Assembly (NCBI GenBank): GCA_934569045.1 | Contig: CAKTJX010000014.1 | Span: forward strand, 1-54,983 | Reading direction: 5' to 3' | Source: an uncultured Oscillospiraceae bacterium | GTDB lineage: Bacteria > Bacillota > Clostridia > Oscillospirales > Oscillospiraceae | Length of the DNA stretch: 54,983 nucleotides | Part shown: piece by piece, positions 17,041-25,018 of the stretch | How positions within the stretch are numbered: position 1 is the stretch's first letter | Layout: the number at the start of each line of letters is the position of its first letter | Position numbers and translations under genes: made by a program | The notes under the pieces: model-generated | Seen by the model: only the letters and a program-made list of their open reading frames with translations | Told to the model about the DNA's origin: nothing | Database searches by the model: none

Positions 17041-18969
17041 ATGCCAAAGGTTATTTTTCAGATCGAAGGCGGCAAGCCCGTTACCGCCGAATGTAATGTG
17101 GGCGACAACCTGCTGGAGCTGGCGCGGCGCAGCAACGTTGCCATTGACGCCCCCTGCTCCGGCAACGGCTCCTGCGGCAAGTGCCGGGTAAAGCTGGTGG
17201 AAGGGGCACTGGACAGCATCCAGACCCGGCACATCTCCGATGACGAGTATGCCGAGGGCTGGCGGCTTAGCTGCTCGTCCAAGGTGGCCGGGGACTGCAC
17301 CATCTTCGTGCCGGATATCGCCTCCGCCTATCAGAGCCGCATGAAGACCGCGGATCTGTCCTCCCCCAAGGAGGTGGCCATCTTCACCAAGGCCCAGGAG
17401 GACCTGAAGAAGAGCGGCATCCACTTCGTAAATTCCTACCGCAGCGTGGTTGTGACCATGGCGGAGCCCACCCTGGACGACACCATGCCGGACAACGAGC
17501 GGCTGACCTGGGCGCTGGAAGAGGCCCTGGGGGTTGAGAACGTCCATATTCCCTATGCGGTGATGGTCAAGCTGGCCCATACCCTGCGGGAAAACAACTT
17601 CCAGGTCTGCGTCAAGGGCCGCCTGGAGGGGAATACCTTCTTCTGCATGGAGATTTCCGCCCCGGACAACACCGCCATTCTGGCCTGCGCCATCGATATC
17701 GGCACCACCACCGTCACCATGGTCATGGCGGACCTGCAGTCCGGCAAGATCCTGGCCAAGGGTTCCTCCGGCAACGGACAGATCCGCTACGGCGCGGACG
17801 TGATCAACCGGATCATCGAGCAGGGCAAGCCCGGCGGCAAGCAGAAGCTCCAGGATGCCATCATCAAGGAGACCCTGACTCCCATTATGGTGGGCCTGTG
17901 CAAGTCCGCCCATCTGGACGCCCGGAGCATCCTGCGGCTGTGCATCGGCGCGAACACCACCATGAATCACCTGTTTGTGGGCGTAGATGCCCAGAGCGTC
18001 CGCATGGAGCCCTATATCCCCAGCTTCTTCCACTGGGACGGCCTGCTGGCCGGTGACGTGAAGCTCCCCGCCAATCCCCTGGCGGAGGTTCTGATTGCCC
18101 CCAACATCGGCTCCTATGTGGGCGGCGATATCACCGCCGGCACCCTGGCCTCCGGCATCTGGGACCGGGACGAAATGAGCCTGTTCATCGACCTGGGCAC
18201 CAACGGCGAGATTGTCTTCGGCAACCGGGACTTCCTGATGAGCTGTGCCTGCTCCGCGGGCCCCGCCTTTGAGGGCGGCGATATCTCCTGCGGTATGCGC
18301 GCCACCGACGGCGCCATCGAGGCCTGCACCATCGACGTACGCACCATGGAGCCCACCCTCACCATTGTGGGCGACCCAGGGCAGAAGGCCGTGGGCATCT
18401 GCGGCAGCGGTATTATCGACATTATTTCCGAGCTGTTCCGCTGCGGCATCATCAACGCCAAGGGTCTGTTTGTCAAGGAGGGCAGCCGCATCCGCCGGGA
18501 TCACCACGGCATGGGCCGCTATGTACTGGCAGAGGCCAGTGAGAGCGAGACCGAGCGGGAAATCTCCATCAACGAGGTGGACATTGACAACTTCATCCGA
18601 GCCAAGGGCGCCATCTTCTCCGCCATCGACACCCTGCTCAAGAGCGTGGACATGACCGTTGACGGCATTGACGATGTGTATGTCGCCGGCGGCATCGGCT
18701 CCGGCATCAACATGGGCAACGCCGTGAACATCGGCATGTTCCCGGATGTGCCCCTGGAAAAGTTCCACTACATCGGCAACTCCTCCCTCACCGGCGCTTA
18801 CGCCATGGTCATGAGCGACGATGCCAACCAGAAAACCGCTGAGGTGGCCGCCAACATGACCTACCTGGAGCTCAGCACCCACCCCGGCTACATGGATGCC
18901 TTTGTGGCAGCCTGCTTCATCCCCCATACCGATTCCCGGCTGTTCCCCCACAGCATTCAGGAGGCCTGA
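17041..18969 (+). CDS. acsV: ASKHA-type reductive activator of the corrinoid iron-sulfur protein (RACo-like)
   Basis: A 642-residue activator that uses ATP to drive electron transfer from a [2Fe-2S] cluster to inactive Co(II), restoring Co(I) in the CFeSP. The N-terminal plant-type ferredoxin domain has Cys39, Cys45, Cys48 and Cys78. A linker region (about 100-205) follows, then the ASKHA ATPase domain: AIDIGTTTVTMVM, GYGADVINRI-like RYGADVINRI, CIGANTTMNHLF, FIDLGTNGEIV, GPAFEGGDISCGMR and VAGGIGSGINMGN. It has its own promoter and lies downstream of acsB, as expected for AcsV. A second, shorter activator of the same family is at 49000-50460. Confidence 0.93.
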   Translation: MPKVIFQIEGGKPVTAECNVGDNLLELARRSNVAIDAPCSGNGSCGKCRVKLVEGALDSIQTRHISDDEYAEGWRLSCSSKVAGDCTIFVPDIASAYQSRMKTADLSSPKEVAIFTKAQEDLKKSGIHFVNSYRSVVVTMAEPTLDDTMPDNERLTWALEEALGVENVHIPYAVMVKLAHTLRENNFQVCVKGRLEGNTFFCMEISAPDNTAILACAIDIGTTTVTMVMADLQSGKILAKGSSGNGQIRYGADVINRIIEQGKPGGKQKLQDAIIKETLTPIMVGLCKSAHLDARSILRLCIGANTTMNHLFVGVDAQSVRMEPYIPSFFHWDGLLAGDVKLPANPLAEVLIAPNIGSYVGGDITAGTLASGIWDRDEMSLFIDLGTNGEIVFGNRDFLMSCACSAGPAFEGGDISCGMRATDGAIEACTIDVRTMEPTLTIVGDPGQKAVGICGSGIIDIISELFRCGIINAKGLFVKEGSRIRRDHHGMGRYVLAEASESETEREISINEVDIDNFIRAKGAIFSAIDTLLKSVDMTVDGIDDVYVAGGIGSGINMGNAVNIGMFPDVPLEKFHYIGNSSLTGAYAMVMSDDANQKTAEVAANMTYLELSTHPGYMDAFVAACFIPHTDSRLFPHSIQEA

Positions 18970-18972
18970 ACA

Positions 18973-19584
18973 TTGGAAGTTGAAAATCACAAGGAAGAAG
19001 TTCCCTTTGCCCACTATGAGGCCCTTTACAAGGCTCTGGACCCCCAGGAGGTGACCAGCCGTCTGCCGGATGTGTCCTTTGACGATTCGGCCTTTCACCT
19101 GACGTTGCTGGGAAGAGGCTTCTCCATTACCTACCCCGGCTGTGAATTCCGGGCCGATGACGGCGGTGCCCTGCCCCCGCTGCCAACCCGGACCTTCCTG
19201 CTGCGCTATCTGCTGGAGAGCAGGCACGTTCCCTTTGGCGGCACCTGGAAGACCTTCCGGGAAATGCCCTGGGGTGAAATGTACATCAAGCCCTACACCG
19301 GCCGGGTCCTGAGCCGGGCCGCCTACACCTTCGGCACCCGGACGGCAGCCTTCAAGGCCGCCGCGGAGAAAATGGGCGCTCTGCCCCTGCCCCACGGGGA
19401 CGCAGGCTTCCAGTTCGACCTGATCGGCCCCTACCGGATGCAGATTCTGGTCTGGGAAGGAGACGACGAGTTCCCCCCCAACGCCCAGGTGCTCTACTCC
19501 GACAATTTCTCCGACGGCTTCGCCCCGGAGGATAGGGTGGTGGCGGGAGATATCCTGATTTCTACCATAAAGGCGAATTTCTGA
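18973..19584 (+). CDS. DUF3786 domain protein
   Basis: A 203-residue soluble protein that matches the DUF3786 family (FSITYPGCEFR, RTFLLRYLLES, PFGGTWKTFREMPWGEMY, FDLIGPYRMQILVWEGDDEFPP). The family is commonly encoded beside Wood-Ljungdahl or corrinoid activation genes, but I know of no assigned role. The start is TTG at 18973, chosen because AGGAGG ends 8 bases upstream; it is only 3 bases after the activator gene's stop, so the two are co-translated. It is likely an accessory of corrinoid protein activation (inference). A strong terminator follows. Confidence 0.8.
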   Translation: MEVENHKEEVPFAHYEALYKALDPQEVTSRLPDVSFDDSAFHLTLLGRGFSITYPGCEFRADDGGALPPLPTRTFLLRYLLESRHVPFGGTWKTFREMPWGEMYIKPYTGRVLSRAAYTFGTRTAAFKAAAEKMGALPLPHGDAGFQFDLIGPYRMQILVWEGDDEFPPNAQVLYSDNFSDGFAPEDRVVAGDILISTIKANF

Positions 19585-19585
19585 C

Positions 19586-19615
19586 AAAAAGCCTCACCGA
19601 ACGGTGGGGCTTTTT
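19586..19615 (+). terminator. Terminator of the acsV-DUF3786 operon
   Basis: Stem AAAAAGCCTCACC (19586-19598) / GGTGGGGCTTTTT (19603-19615) with a GAAC loop (one G-T pair). The following bases (19620-19650) hold an inverted tail fragment of repeat family A. Confidence 0.9.
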
Positions 19616-19688
19616 GAATGGACAATGGACAGTTGACAATTGTGGAGTTCCCTGCGGAAATCACTTCCCAATTTGTCTGTCCAACACG

Positions 19689-19722
19689 AAAAATCCGGGC
19701 CCTCCAACATAGGAGGGCCCGG
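19689..19722 (-). terminator. Terminator of the surface-protein gene
   Basis: Stem CCGGGCCCTCC (19695-19705) / GGAGGGCCCGG (19712-19722), followed on the minus strand by a run of five Ts. Confidence 0.9.
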
Positions 19723-19726
19723 GGTT

Positions 19727-22327
19727 TTATTCTTCCTCGCTGCCGAATTTCTTATAGACATAGACCGCGCCGCCGATGGCGCCGCCGGCCAGGATGACCA
19801 GAAGAATGGGGACGATGATGGGTACCTTGTGCTTCTTCACAGGCTTTGTGACTTCCTCTGTGGTTTCCGGCACGGTTTCCGTGGGGGCCGTTGTCGGCGC
19901 CGTTGTGGGGGCGGTGGTGGGCGCTGTGGTTTCGGCCACGGTGCGGCGGAAGGTGGCCTCGATGGTGTGGTCCGCCTTTACATCCGTAAAGGTGTACACA
20001 CCCACGGAGCCCATGCTCTTGCCGTCCACCTTTACGTCCTCCACCTCATAATTCTTATCGGCAATGACGGTGAAGCTGGCGCTCTTGCCGGACTGGACCG
20101 TGACCTTGCCGGACTGGCTGATGGTGCCGCCCGCCCCGGCGGTGGCCGTGACGGTATAGGTCTTGCCTGTGGTTCCGGTGGTGCTGCCGCCGGTATTGGT
20201 GCCGGTGCTGCCCCCGGTGCTGGGCTTGGTCGTGGTGGTGCTGCCGGACTTTTCAATCACCAGCTTGGCGGCGCTGCTTTCCGCCGCGGTATAGTTGGTG
20301 CTCTCCGGCACGCTGGCCTGGACATAGTAGGTACCGACCGCAGAGGGCGGAACCGTGGTCTTGCCCTTGGTCAGGGCCTCATCCGTGTAATAAGTATAGG
20401 TGACGCTGCCACGGTAGGTCTGGCCGCTGATGCCGGAGACCCGGGCACCGCCCATGGGATGGGTATTGCCGTCATGCTTGTAGCTCTGGTCCGCCAGAGC
20501 GACCACAGGAACCGCTTTGCTGATCTGGATGGTCACAGTACCGGTAATCGCATTGTAGCCGTTTCCGGTCACCTGGTAGCCCACACGGTAGGTTCCCGCA
20601 TTGGTATAGCTGGGAGAGCTCTCCAGAGTGTAGTCCCCGGAGTCTCCTTCCCGGAAGCGGATCACCGCCCCATCGGGAATGGTATAGCTCACCGCCGTGC
20701 TCTTGCCGTCATAGGTCTTCTGCACGCCCTGAACCTTCACCTGGTCCCCGGAGAAGCTGGCGGTAAGGGTCACCTCCAGGGGCTCCGAAACCGCCGAGGG
20801 CTCGGTTGCGTCATCTCCGCCGAAGTAGGCGAAGAAGTAATAGGTCTTTCCGGGGGTCAAATCTACAAAGGTACGGGTGGTCACCCAGTTGGTGTCCGGG
20901 CGCTCCTTGGTGCTGCCGTAGGCATAATAGGTTTCACCTGTGCCCTTGACTGCTTTCAGAGTAACGCTGGTTCCGGTCTGGCTTTCCACCTCCGGCTTTT
21001 TGGGGGCGGACTGGGTGTCCTTTGCCCGCTCTGTGGGCTTTGTGGCCGGGGCCTCCGTGGGTGCCTCCGTAGGCTGGGTTGTAGGAGCCTCCGTGGGCTG
21101 GGTCGTGGGAGCCTCGGAAGAGGGTTCCGTGGTGGGCCCCGCGGGCGGATTCGGGTCGTTGGCCGCCAGCGTCAGAACGCCGCTTTCGCCGGAGGCGATG
21201 GGGCTGCCCGTATAGGTCTGTACTCCGTCAGAGACGGCGGTGGTCAACGTATCCTCCGGCAGGTACAGATAGATCTGCCCCTCTCCGTCCGTCACCACGC
21301 CGGTCAGGCCGTAGCTCAAATCCGGGGACAGGGCCAGGGCTTCCACGGCCTTGCCGGCCACGGCCTTGCCCGCCTCGTCTGTCAGCTGAACCTTGGTCTC
21401 AGCCAGGGGTCTCTGGTCCTCTACCGGAGTGCAGGCCGTCTCCTTGCCGTCCTTGCCGGTGCCCTGGCCGCCGTCTGTGCCAGCCTTTCCGCCGGTGAGC
21501 TTCAGACTGCCGCCGGTCACCGTCATGGTGTCCGTGCCCACAGCTCTGCCGCCGTCGCCGCCGACCAGCTCCTCGGTGCCGGGGGTTCCGTCACCGCCGG
21601 TGATGGTCAGTGTGCCGCCGGTCACCGTCAGGCCCTTGGCCCCGATGCCGTCCGCGCCGGTGCCGCCCAGAACGGTCAGGCTGCCGGTGCCGGAAACGGT
21701 AATGCCCTCCGCCCCGGAAATGGCGGCGTGATCCCGGGCCGTCAGGCTGCTGCTGCCAACCAGGGTCAGCTTCAGTCCGTTCTCCGCCGTAATGGCGCTC
21801 TTTTCGGCAGGGGCCTGGATGGTGACATCCTTCAGCGTCACCTCCGCCTCGCCGATGGTGTGCAGCACATCCGTGGAGGGGGCATCCGCCTTCGCAAGGG
21901 TAATCACCACCGGTTTGGTTCCGGTGATCACCAGCTCGCAGGCCTCGGCATCATAATAATAGTCCACCCCGTCCTTCAGATCGTCGCCGGACACATTCAG
22001 CTGTCCGCAGGCAATCCAGTTGGGGGTGCTGATCTGGGCCTCGTTCAGGTAGGCCGTCAGCGCCGTCAGGGTTTCGTACTGGGGCAGGGCCTCCAGCGCT
22101 TTCTGGTCCGCCTCACTCTGCTTGTAAAAGACGTTCTCCCAGAGATCGTCAATGACGGCATAAAGGGCCTGCTGCTCCGTTTTCGACAGATTCTTGACGG
22201 TTTCCAGCCTGGGCAGGCTGTCCACCCCTTTCGCAAAATTCTCTGCCCCCGCAGCCGCGGCAGGCACCGCCAGCGCCGCCGCCAGTGCCAGACACAGCAC
22301 CAGCGCCAACAAAGACCGTTTCCTCAT
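19727..22327 (-). CDS. Large multidomain membrane-anchored surface protein
   Basis: An 866-residue exported protein. Residues 1-26 form a signal peptide (MRKRSLLALVLCLALAAALA). Then come a helical segment, a beta-helix-like region with repeated GG-turn strands (about 120-265) resembling the carbohydrate-binding-domain surface proteins of Clostridia, an Ig/fibronectin-like region, a Thr/Pro/Glu/Ala-rich stalk (TTQPTEAPTTQPTEAPT), another fibronectin-like domain, two MBG-like Ig repeats, and an InlB-type B-repeat (YTVTATAGAGGTI). A second TTAPTTAP stalk precedes a C-terminal membrane helix and a short KKFGSEEE tail. There is no LPxTG motif, so anchoring is by the helix. GAAGGAGGG precedes the ATG. 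Probable adhesion or cell-envelope role; no enzyme motif seen. Confidence 0.85.
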   Translation of the reverse strand: MRKRSLLALVLCLALAAALAVPAAAAGAENFAKGVDSLPRLETVKNLSKTEQQALYAVIDDLWENVFYKQSEADQKALEALPQYETLTALTAYLNEAQISTPNWIACGQLNVSGDDLKDGVDYYYDAEACELVITGTKPVVITLAKADAPSTDVLHTIGEAEVTLKDVTIQAPAEKSAITAENGLKLTLVGSSSLTARDHAAISGAEGITVSGTGSLTVLGGTGADGIGAKGLTVTGGTLTITGGDGTPGTEELVGGDGGRAVGTDTMTVTGGSLKLTGGKAGTDGGQGTGKDGKETACTPVEDQRPLAETKVQLTDEAGKAVAGKAVEALALSPDLSYGLTGVVTDGEGQIYLYLPEDTLTTAVSDGVQTYTGSPIASGESGVLTLAANDPNPPAGPTTEPSSEAPTTQPTEAPTTQPTEAPTEAPATKPTERAKDTQSAPKKPEVESQTGTSVTLKAVKGTGETYYAYGSTKERPDTNWVTTRTFVDLTPGKTYYFFAYFGGDDATEPSAVSEPLEVTLTASFSGDQVKVQGVQKTYDGKSTAVSYTIPDGAVIRFREGDSGDYTLESSPSYTNAGTYRVGYQVTGNGYNAITGTVTIQISKAVPVVALADQSYKHDGNTHPMGGARVSGISGQTYRGSVTYTYYTDEALTKGKTTVPPSAVGTYYVQASVPESTNYTAAESSAAKLVIEKSGSTTTTKPSTGGSTGTNTGGSTTGTTGKTYTVTATAGAGGTISQSGKVTVQSGKSASFTVIADKNYEVEDVKVDGKSMGSVGVYTFTDVKADHTIEATFRRTVAETTAPTTAPTTAPTTAPTETVPETTEEVTKPVKKHKVPIIVPILLVILAGGAIGGAVYVYKKFGSEEE

Positions 22328-22360
22328 AACGGTTCCCTCCTTCTCATTTTCGTTTGCACA

Positions 22361-22389
22361 AGTATACCACAGAAGGTCAAAACCGACAA
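22361..22389 (-). promoter_or_regulatory. Promoter of the surface-protein gene
   Basis: On the minus strand: TTGTCG (22384-22389), 17-bp spacer, TATACT (22361-22366), 33 bases before the start codon. Confidence 0.55.
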
Positions 22390-22516
22390 TAGATAAAGTG
22401 TGAACAAGGGGGATTGGGGCGGGGGTGGGGGGAATCTTATAGATTTCTTAAAGAATTTGTGGAAGGATTTGCCAGAGTATAAGTACAGACGGAGTAACAA
22501 AAAGGATCATACACCT

Positions 22517-22606
22517 GGTTGAACGTATACCCTGGTGGGGAAGCCTTCTACCTCATCAGTCACGGCTGCGCCGTGCCAACTTCCCCGTCAGGGTATACGT
22601 TCAACC
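22517..22606. repeat. Palindromic repeat family B, best-preserved copy
   Basis: Perfect 18-bp terminal inverted repeats GGTTGAACGTATACCCTG (22517-22534) and CAGGGTATACGTTCAACC (22589-22606) around 54 bp that contain GGGGAAG / CTTCCCC and a small CACGGC-TGC-GCCGTG hairpin. It has no reading frame, so it behaves like a MITE or REP-type element. It sits between the promoter of the surface protein and the terminator of gap. Confidence 0.85.
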
Positions 22607-22627
22607 GGGCGAATTCTTCCGGGCATC

Positions 22628-22661
22628 AAAAAACCGCCGCAGGCGGGTTGCCTGCGGCGGG
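22628..22661 (-). terminator. Terminator of gap
   Basis: Stem CCGCCGCAGGC (22634-22644) / GCCTGCGGCGG (22650-22660); read on the minus strand it is followed by six Ts. Confidence 0.9.
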
Positions 22662-22682
22662 AAAAGGTATGGAAATCTTTAA

Positions 22683-23705
22683 TTACAGCAGAGTGGAGAA
22701 GTGCTTGATGGTGCGGACCATCTGAGAAACGTAGGAGTTCTCGTTGTCGTACCAGGAAACAACCTGCACCTGGGTCTTGCCGCCCTCCAGGGGGCAGACC
22801 ATGGTCTGGGTAGCGTCGAACAGGGAGCCGAAACGCATGCCGATGACATCGGAGGAAACGATCTCGTCCTCATTGTAGCCGAAGGACTCGGTAGCGGCAG
22901 CCTTCATGGCGGCGTTGATCTCTTCCTTGGTCACAGCCTTGTTCACCACGGCGTTCAGGATGGTGGTGGAGCCGGTGGGGGTGGGAACACGCTGGGCAGC
23001 GCCGATCAGCTTGCCGTTCAGCTCGGGGATAACCAGGCCGATGGCCTTGGCAGCGCCGGTGGAGTTGGGCACGATGTTGCAGGCGCCAGCACGGGAACGA
23101 CGCAGGTCGCCCTTTCTCTGGGGGCCGTCCAGGATCATCTGATCGCCGGTGTAGGCATGGATGGTGCACATAATGCCGGACTCGATGCCAGCCAGGTCAT
23201 TCAGAGCCTTGGCCATGGGAGCCAGGCAGTTGGTGGTGCAGGAAGCGGCGGAGATGATGTTGTCTTCCTTGGTCAGGGTGTTGTGGTTGACGTTGTAAAC
23301 GATGGTGGGCAGGTCATTGCCGGCAGGAGCGGAGATAACGACCTTCTTGGCGCCAGCATCGATGTGGGCCTGAGCTTTGGCCTTGGAGGTGTAGAAACCG
23401 GTGCACTCCAGCACAACGTCTACGCCCAGCTCGCCCCAGGGCAGCTCGGCAGCGTTGGCCTTGGCGTAAATGGTGATCTTCTTGCCGTCGACAACGATGT
23501 TGTCCTCACCGGCTTCCACAGTGTGGGTGCCGAAGGGAGCGGCGTAAGCGCCCTGAGTGGAATCGTACTTCAGCAGGTGAGCCAGCATCTTGGGAGAGGT
23601 CAGGTCGTTGATGGCAACAACCTCGAAGCCCTCAGCACCGAACATCTGACGGAAAGCCAGACGGCCGATACGGCCAAAACCATTGATCGCAACTTTAACA
23701 GACAT
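22683..23705 (-). CDS. gap: Glyceraldehyde-3-phosphate dehydrogenase
   Basis: The central glycolytic enzyme that oxidises glyceraldehyde-3-phosphate to 1,3-bisphosphoglycerate with NAD. The 340-residue protein has the NAD fold motif INGFGRIGR (7-15), Asp34 in INDLTSP, the catalytic Cys156 in SAASCTTNC, the HAYTGDQ block and the WYDNENSY motif at the C-terminus. The start is the ATG at 23705, because GGAGG lies 8 bases upstream and homologues begin here; 15 further codons upstream are open but lack support. It is a single-gene unit with its own strong promoter and terminator. Confidence 0.97.
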   Translation of the reverse strand: MSVKVAINGFGRIGRLAFRQMFGAEGFEVVAINDLTSPKMLAHLLKYDSTQGAYAAPFGTHTVEAGEDNIVVDGKKITIYAKANAAELPWGELGVDVVLECTGFYTSKAKAQAHIDAGAKKVVISAPAGNDLPTIVYNVNHNTLTKEDNIISAASCTTNCLAPMAKALNDLAGIESGIMCTIHAYTGDQMILDGPQRKGDLRRSRAGACNIVPNSTGAAKAIGLVIPELNGKLIGAAQRVPTPTGSTTILNAVVNKAVTKEEINAAMKAAATESFGYNEDEIVSSDVIGMRFGSLFDATQTMVCPLEGGKTQVQVVSWYDNENSYVSQMVRTIKHFSTLL

Positions 23706-23791
23706 GGGAATTTCCTCCATTTCATAGTACTGCATACGCAGTCTGATCATACTGTCAGCACGGACTTTATCGATACGCCCGTACGGATTTT

Positions 23792-23825
23792 ATTATACTA
23801 TAAGCTCCAGTTAATGTAAACTGGA
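23792..23825 (-). promoter_or_regulatory. Strong promoter and possible operator for gap
   Basis: Minus strand: TTTACA (23815-23820), 17-bp spacer, TATAAT (23792-23797). An inverted repeat TCCAGTT-N6-AACTGGA (23806-23825) covers the -35 box and could be a repressor site. Confidence 0.75.
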
Positions 23826-23887
23826 AATTCCGTCAAAACCGGCAGAATTTTGCGGCTTCTTTTTGTGCAAATTCCGTAGAATTGTCT

Positions 23888-24982
23888 TTATTCGTAAGAA
23901 ACCGTGGATTCTGCGGGGGCAACGGCCATATAGGTGTTGCCCACACCCAGCTCCAGAGGCTGGCCGTCCGCCGTAAAGAAGCAGAAGGGGCTGTCGTCAT
24001 CGGCGGCGGTCCAGGTGATGGGGATGATCTTGCCGCCGTTGGCATAGTAGCCCGTGCCGCCGGCTGTGAAGTTGGCGGTGTAGTAGATGCCGTCCATGGA
24101 GATATCCGCCAGCATGACGATAACATTGGTGAAGCACTCCGGCGTACCGGTGGCGCCATCCACCATAGCGGTGTCGTACTGGTTATAGACATACTTGCCC
24201 AGGCTCTCGTCATAGGCCATGGTCGTTGGCTTGACGTTGTTGCGGTAGGTGAAGGTCACGGTGACGGTTCCGGCGGCCTCGCCGTTCTCCGGGGTGCCGT
24301 TTTCTGTAAAGTGCAGGCCGTAGTCCTTGTCCTCCGGCTGGGTGGTGGCGTAGCCCTTGTCCTCCAGCAGGGCCTGAACGCCGGCCGTCTTTACAAACAG
24401 GCAGTGCTCCAGCTTGGAGGCGGGCTTAAAGGTGAAGTCCCGATCCATCTTCCGGTAGGAATAGTCCGTGCCGTCGTAGGTGTCCACATTGATCCGGTTG
24501 ACGCCCAGGCTCTTGGCATGGCCCAGGGCCTGGTCAGACCCGCCCGCGTCCAGCAGGGCCGCGTCATAGTGCTTGACGATCTCATTGAACATGGGCCGGA
24601 CGGAACGGACGGAGCCGATCTCCTCCACTTTGGTAATGTCCGTATACAATGCCAGGTCCCGGATGATGGAGCCGTTGACCCACATTTCCATCAGGATATC
24701 CGCACCCAGGGTGCCGTAGTGGGGCAGCGCGTCATGAATGTTGCTGATGGTGACGGCCACAACCCGGCCCGTATAGGGCGCGTCCAGGGTCTCACCGTTC
24801 AGGGGGTTCGTGTAAACCGGCGCGGGCTCCGTGGTTGGCTCGGTAGTAGGTGCCTCGGTGGTGGGCGGCACGGTGGTCTCCGTGGTGGGTGCCTCCGTGG
24901 GCATGGTTGTCCGGGCCGGCACCAGGGCGCAGCCGCTGAGCAGGCAGGTCATTGCCAGAAATAAAGCGATCCACTTTTTCAT
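23888..24982 (-). CDS. DUF3048 (YerB-like) lipoprotein
   Basis: A 364-residue lipoprotein. The signal peptide ends in the lipobox LLSGC with Cys18, followed by a Thr/Pro/Glu-rich stalk (TTEAPTTEPTTEPAP) and then the DUF3048 fold: PLNGE, VVAVTISNIHDALPHYG, ADILMEM, SVRSVRPMFNEIVKHYDA, and a C-terminal part with GGKIIPITW. The start is the ATG at 24982, since GAGGG is suitably placed; an ATG at 24997 overlaps that ribosome site. It faces outward, anchored in the membrane. Family function is unsettled. It lies 21 bases after the solute-binding lipoprotein gene, so they share an operon. Confidence 0.88.
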   Translation of the reverse strand: MKKWIALFLAMTCLLSGCALVPARTTMPTEAPTTETTVPPTTEAPTTEPTTEPAPVYTNPLNGETLDAPYTGRVVAVTISNIHDALPHYGTLGADILMEMWVNGSIIRDLALYTDITKVEEIGSVRSVRPMFNEIVKHYDAALLDAGGSDQALGHAKSLGVNRINVDTYDGTDYSYRKMDRDFTFKPASKLEHCLFVKTAGVQALLEDKGYATTQPEDKDYGLHFTENGTPENGEAAGTVTVTFTYRNNVKPTTMAYDESLGKYVYNQYDTAMVDGATGTPECFTNVIVMLADISMDGIYYTANFTAGGTGYYANGGKIIPITWTAADDDSPFCFFTADGQPLELGVGNTYMAVAPAESTVSYE

Positions 24983-25018
24983 AATGTTATCCCTCATTTC
25001 GTATTGTTCGGAGGTTTT

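Noticed and set aside
20900..21130. Short tandem repeats that could suggest a CRISPR array or minisatellite
   Set aside because: They encode the Thr/Pro/Glu stalk of the surface protein; units are in frame and there are no unique spacers.
19640..22396. Long plus-strand open frame opposite the surface protein
   Set aside because: Gly/Arg/His-rich low-complexity translation with no ribosome site; the minus strand has a signal peptide, recognised domains, promoter and terminator.
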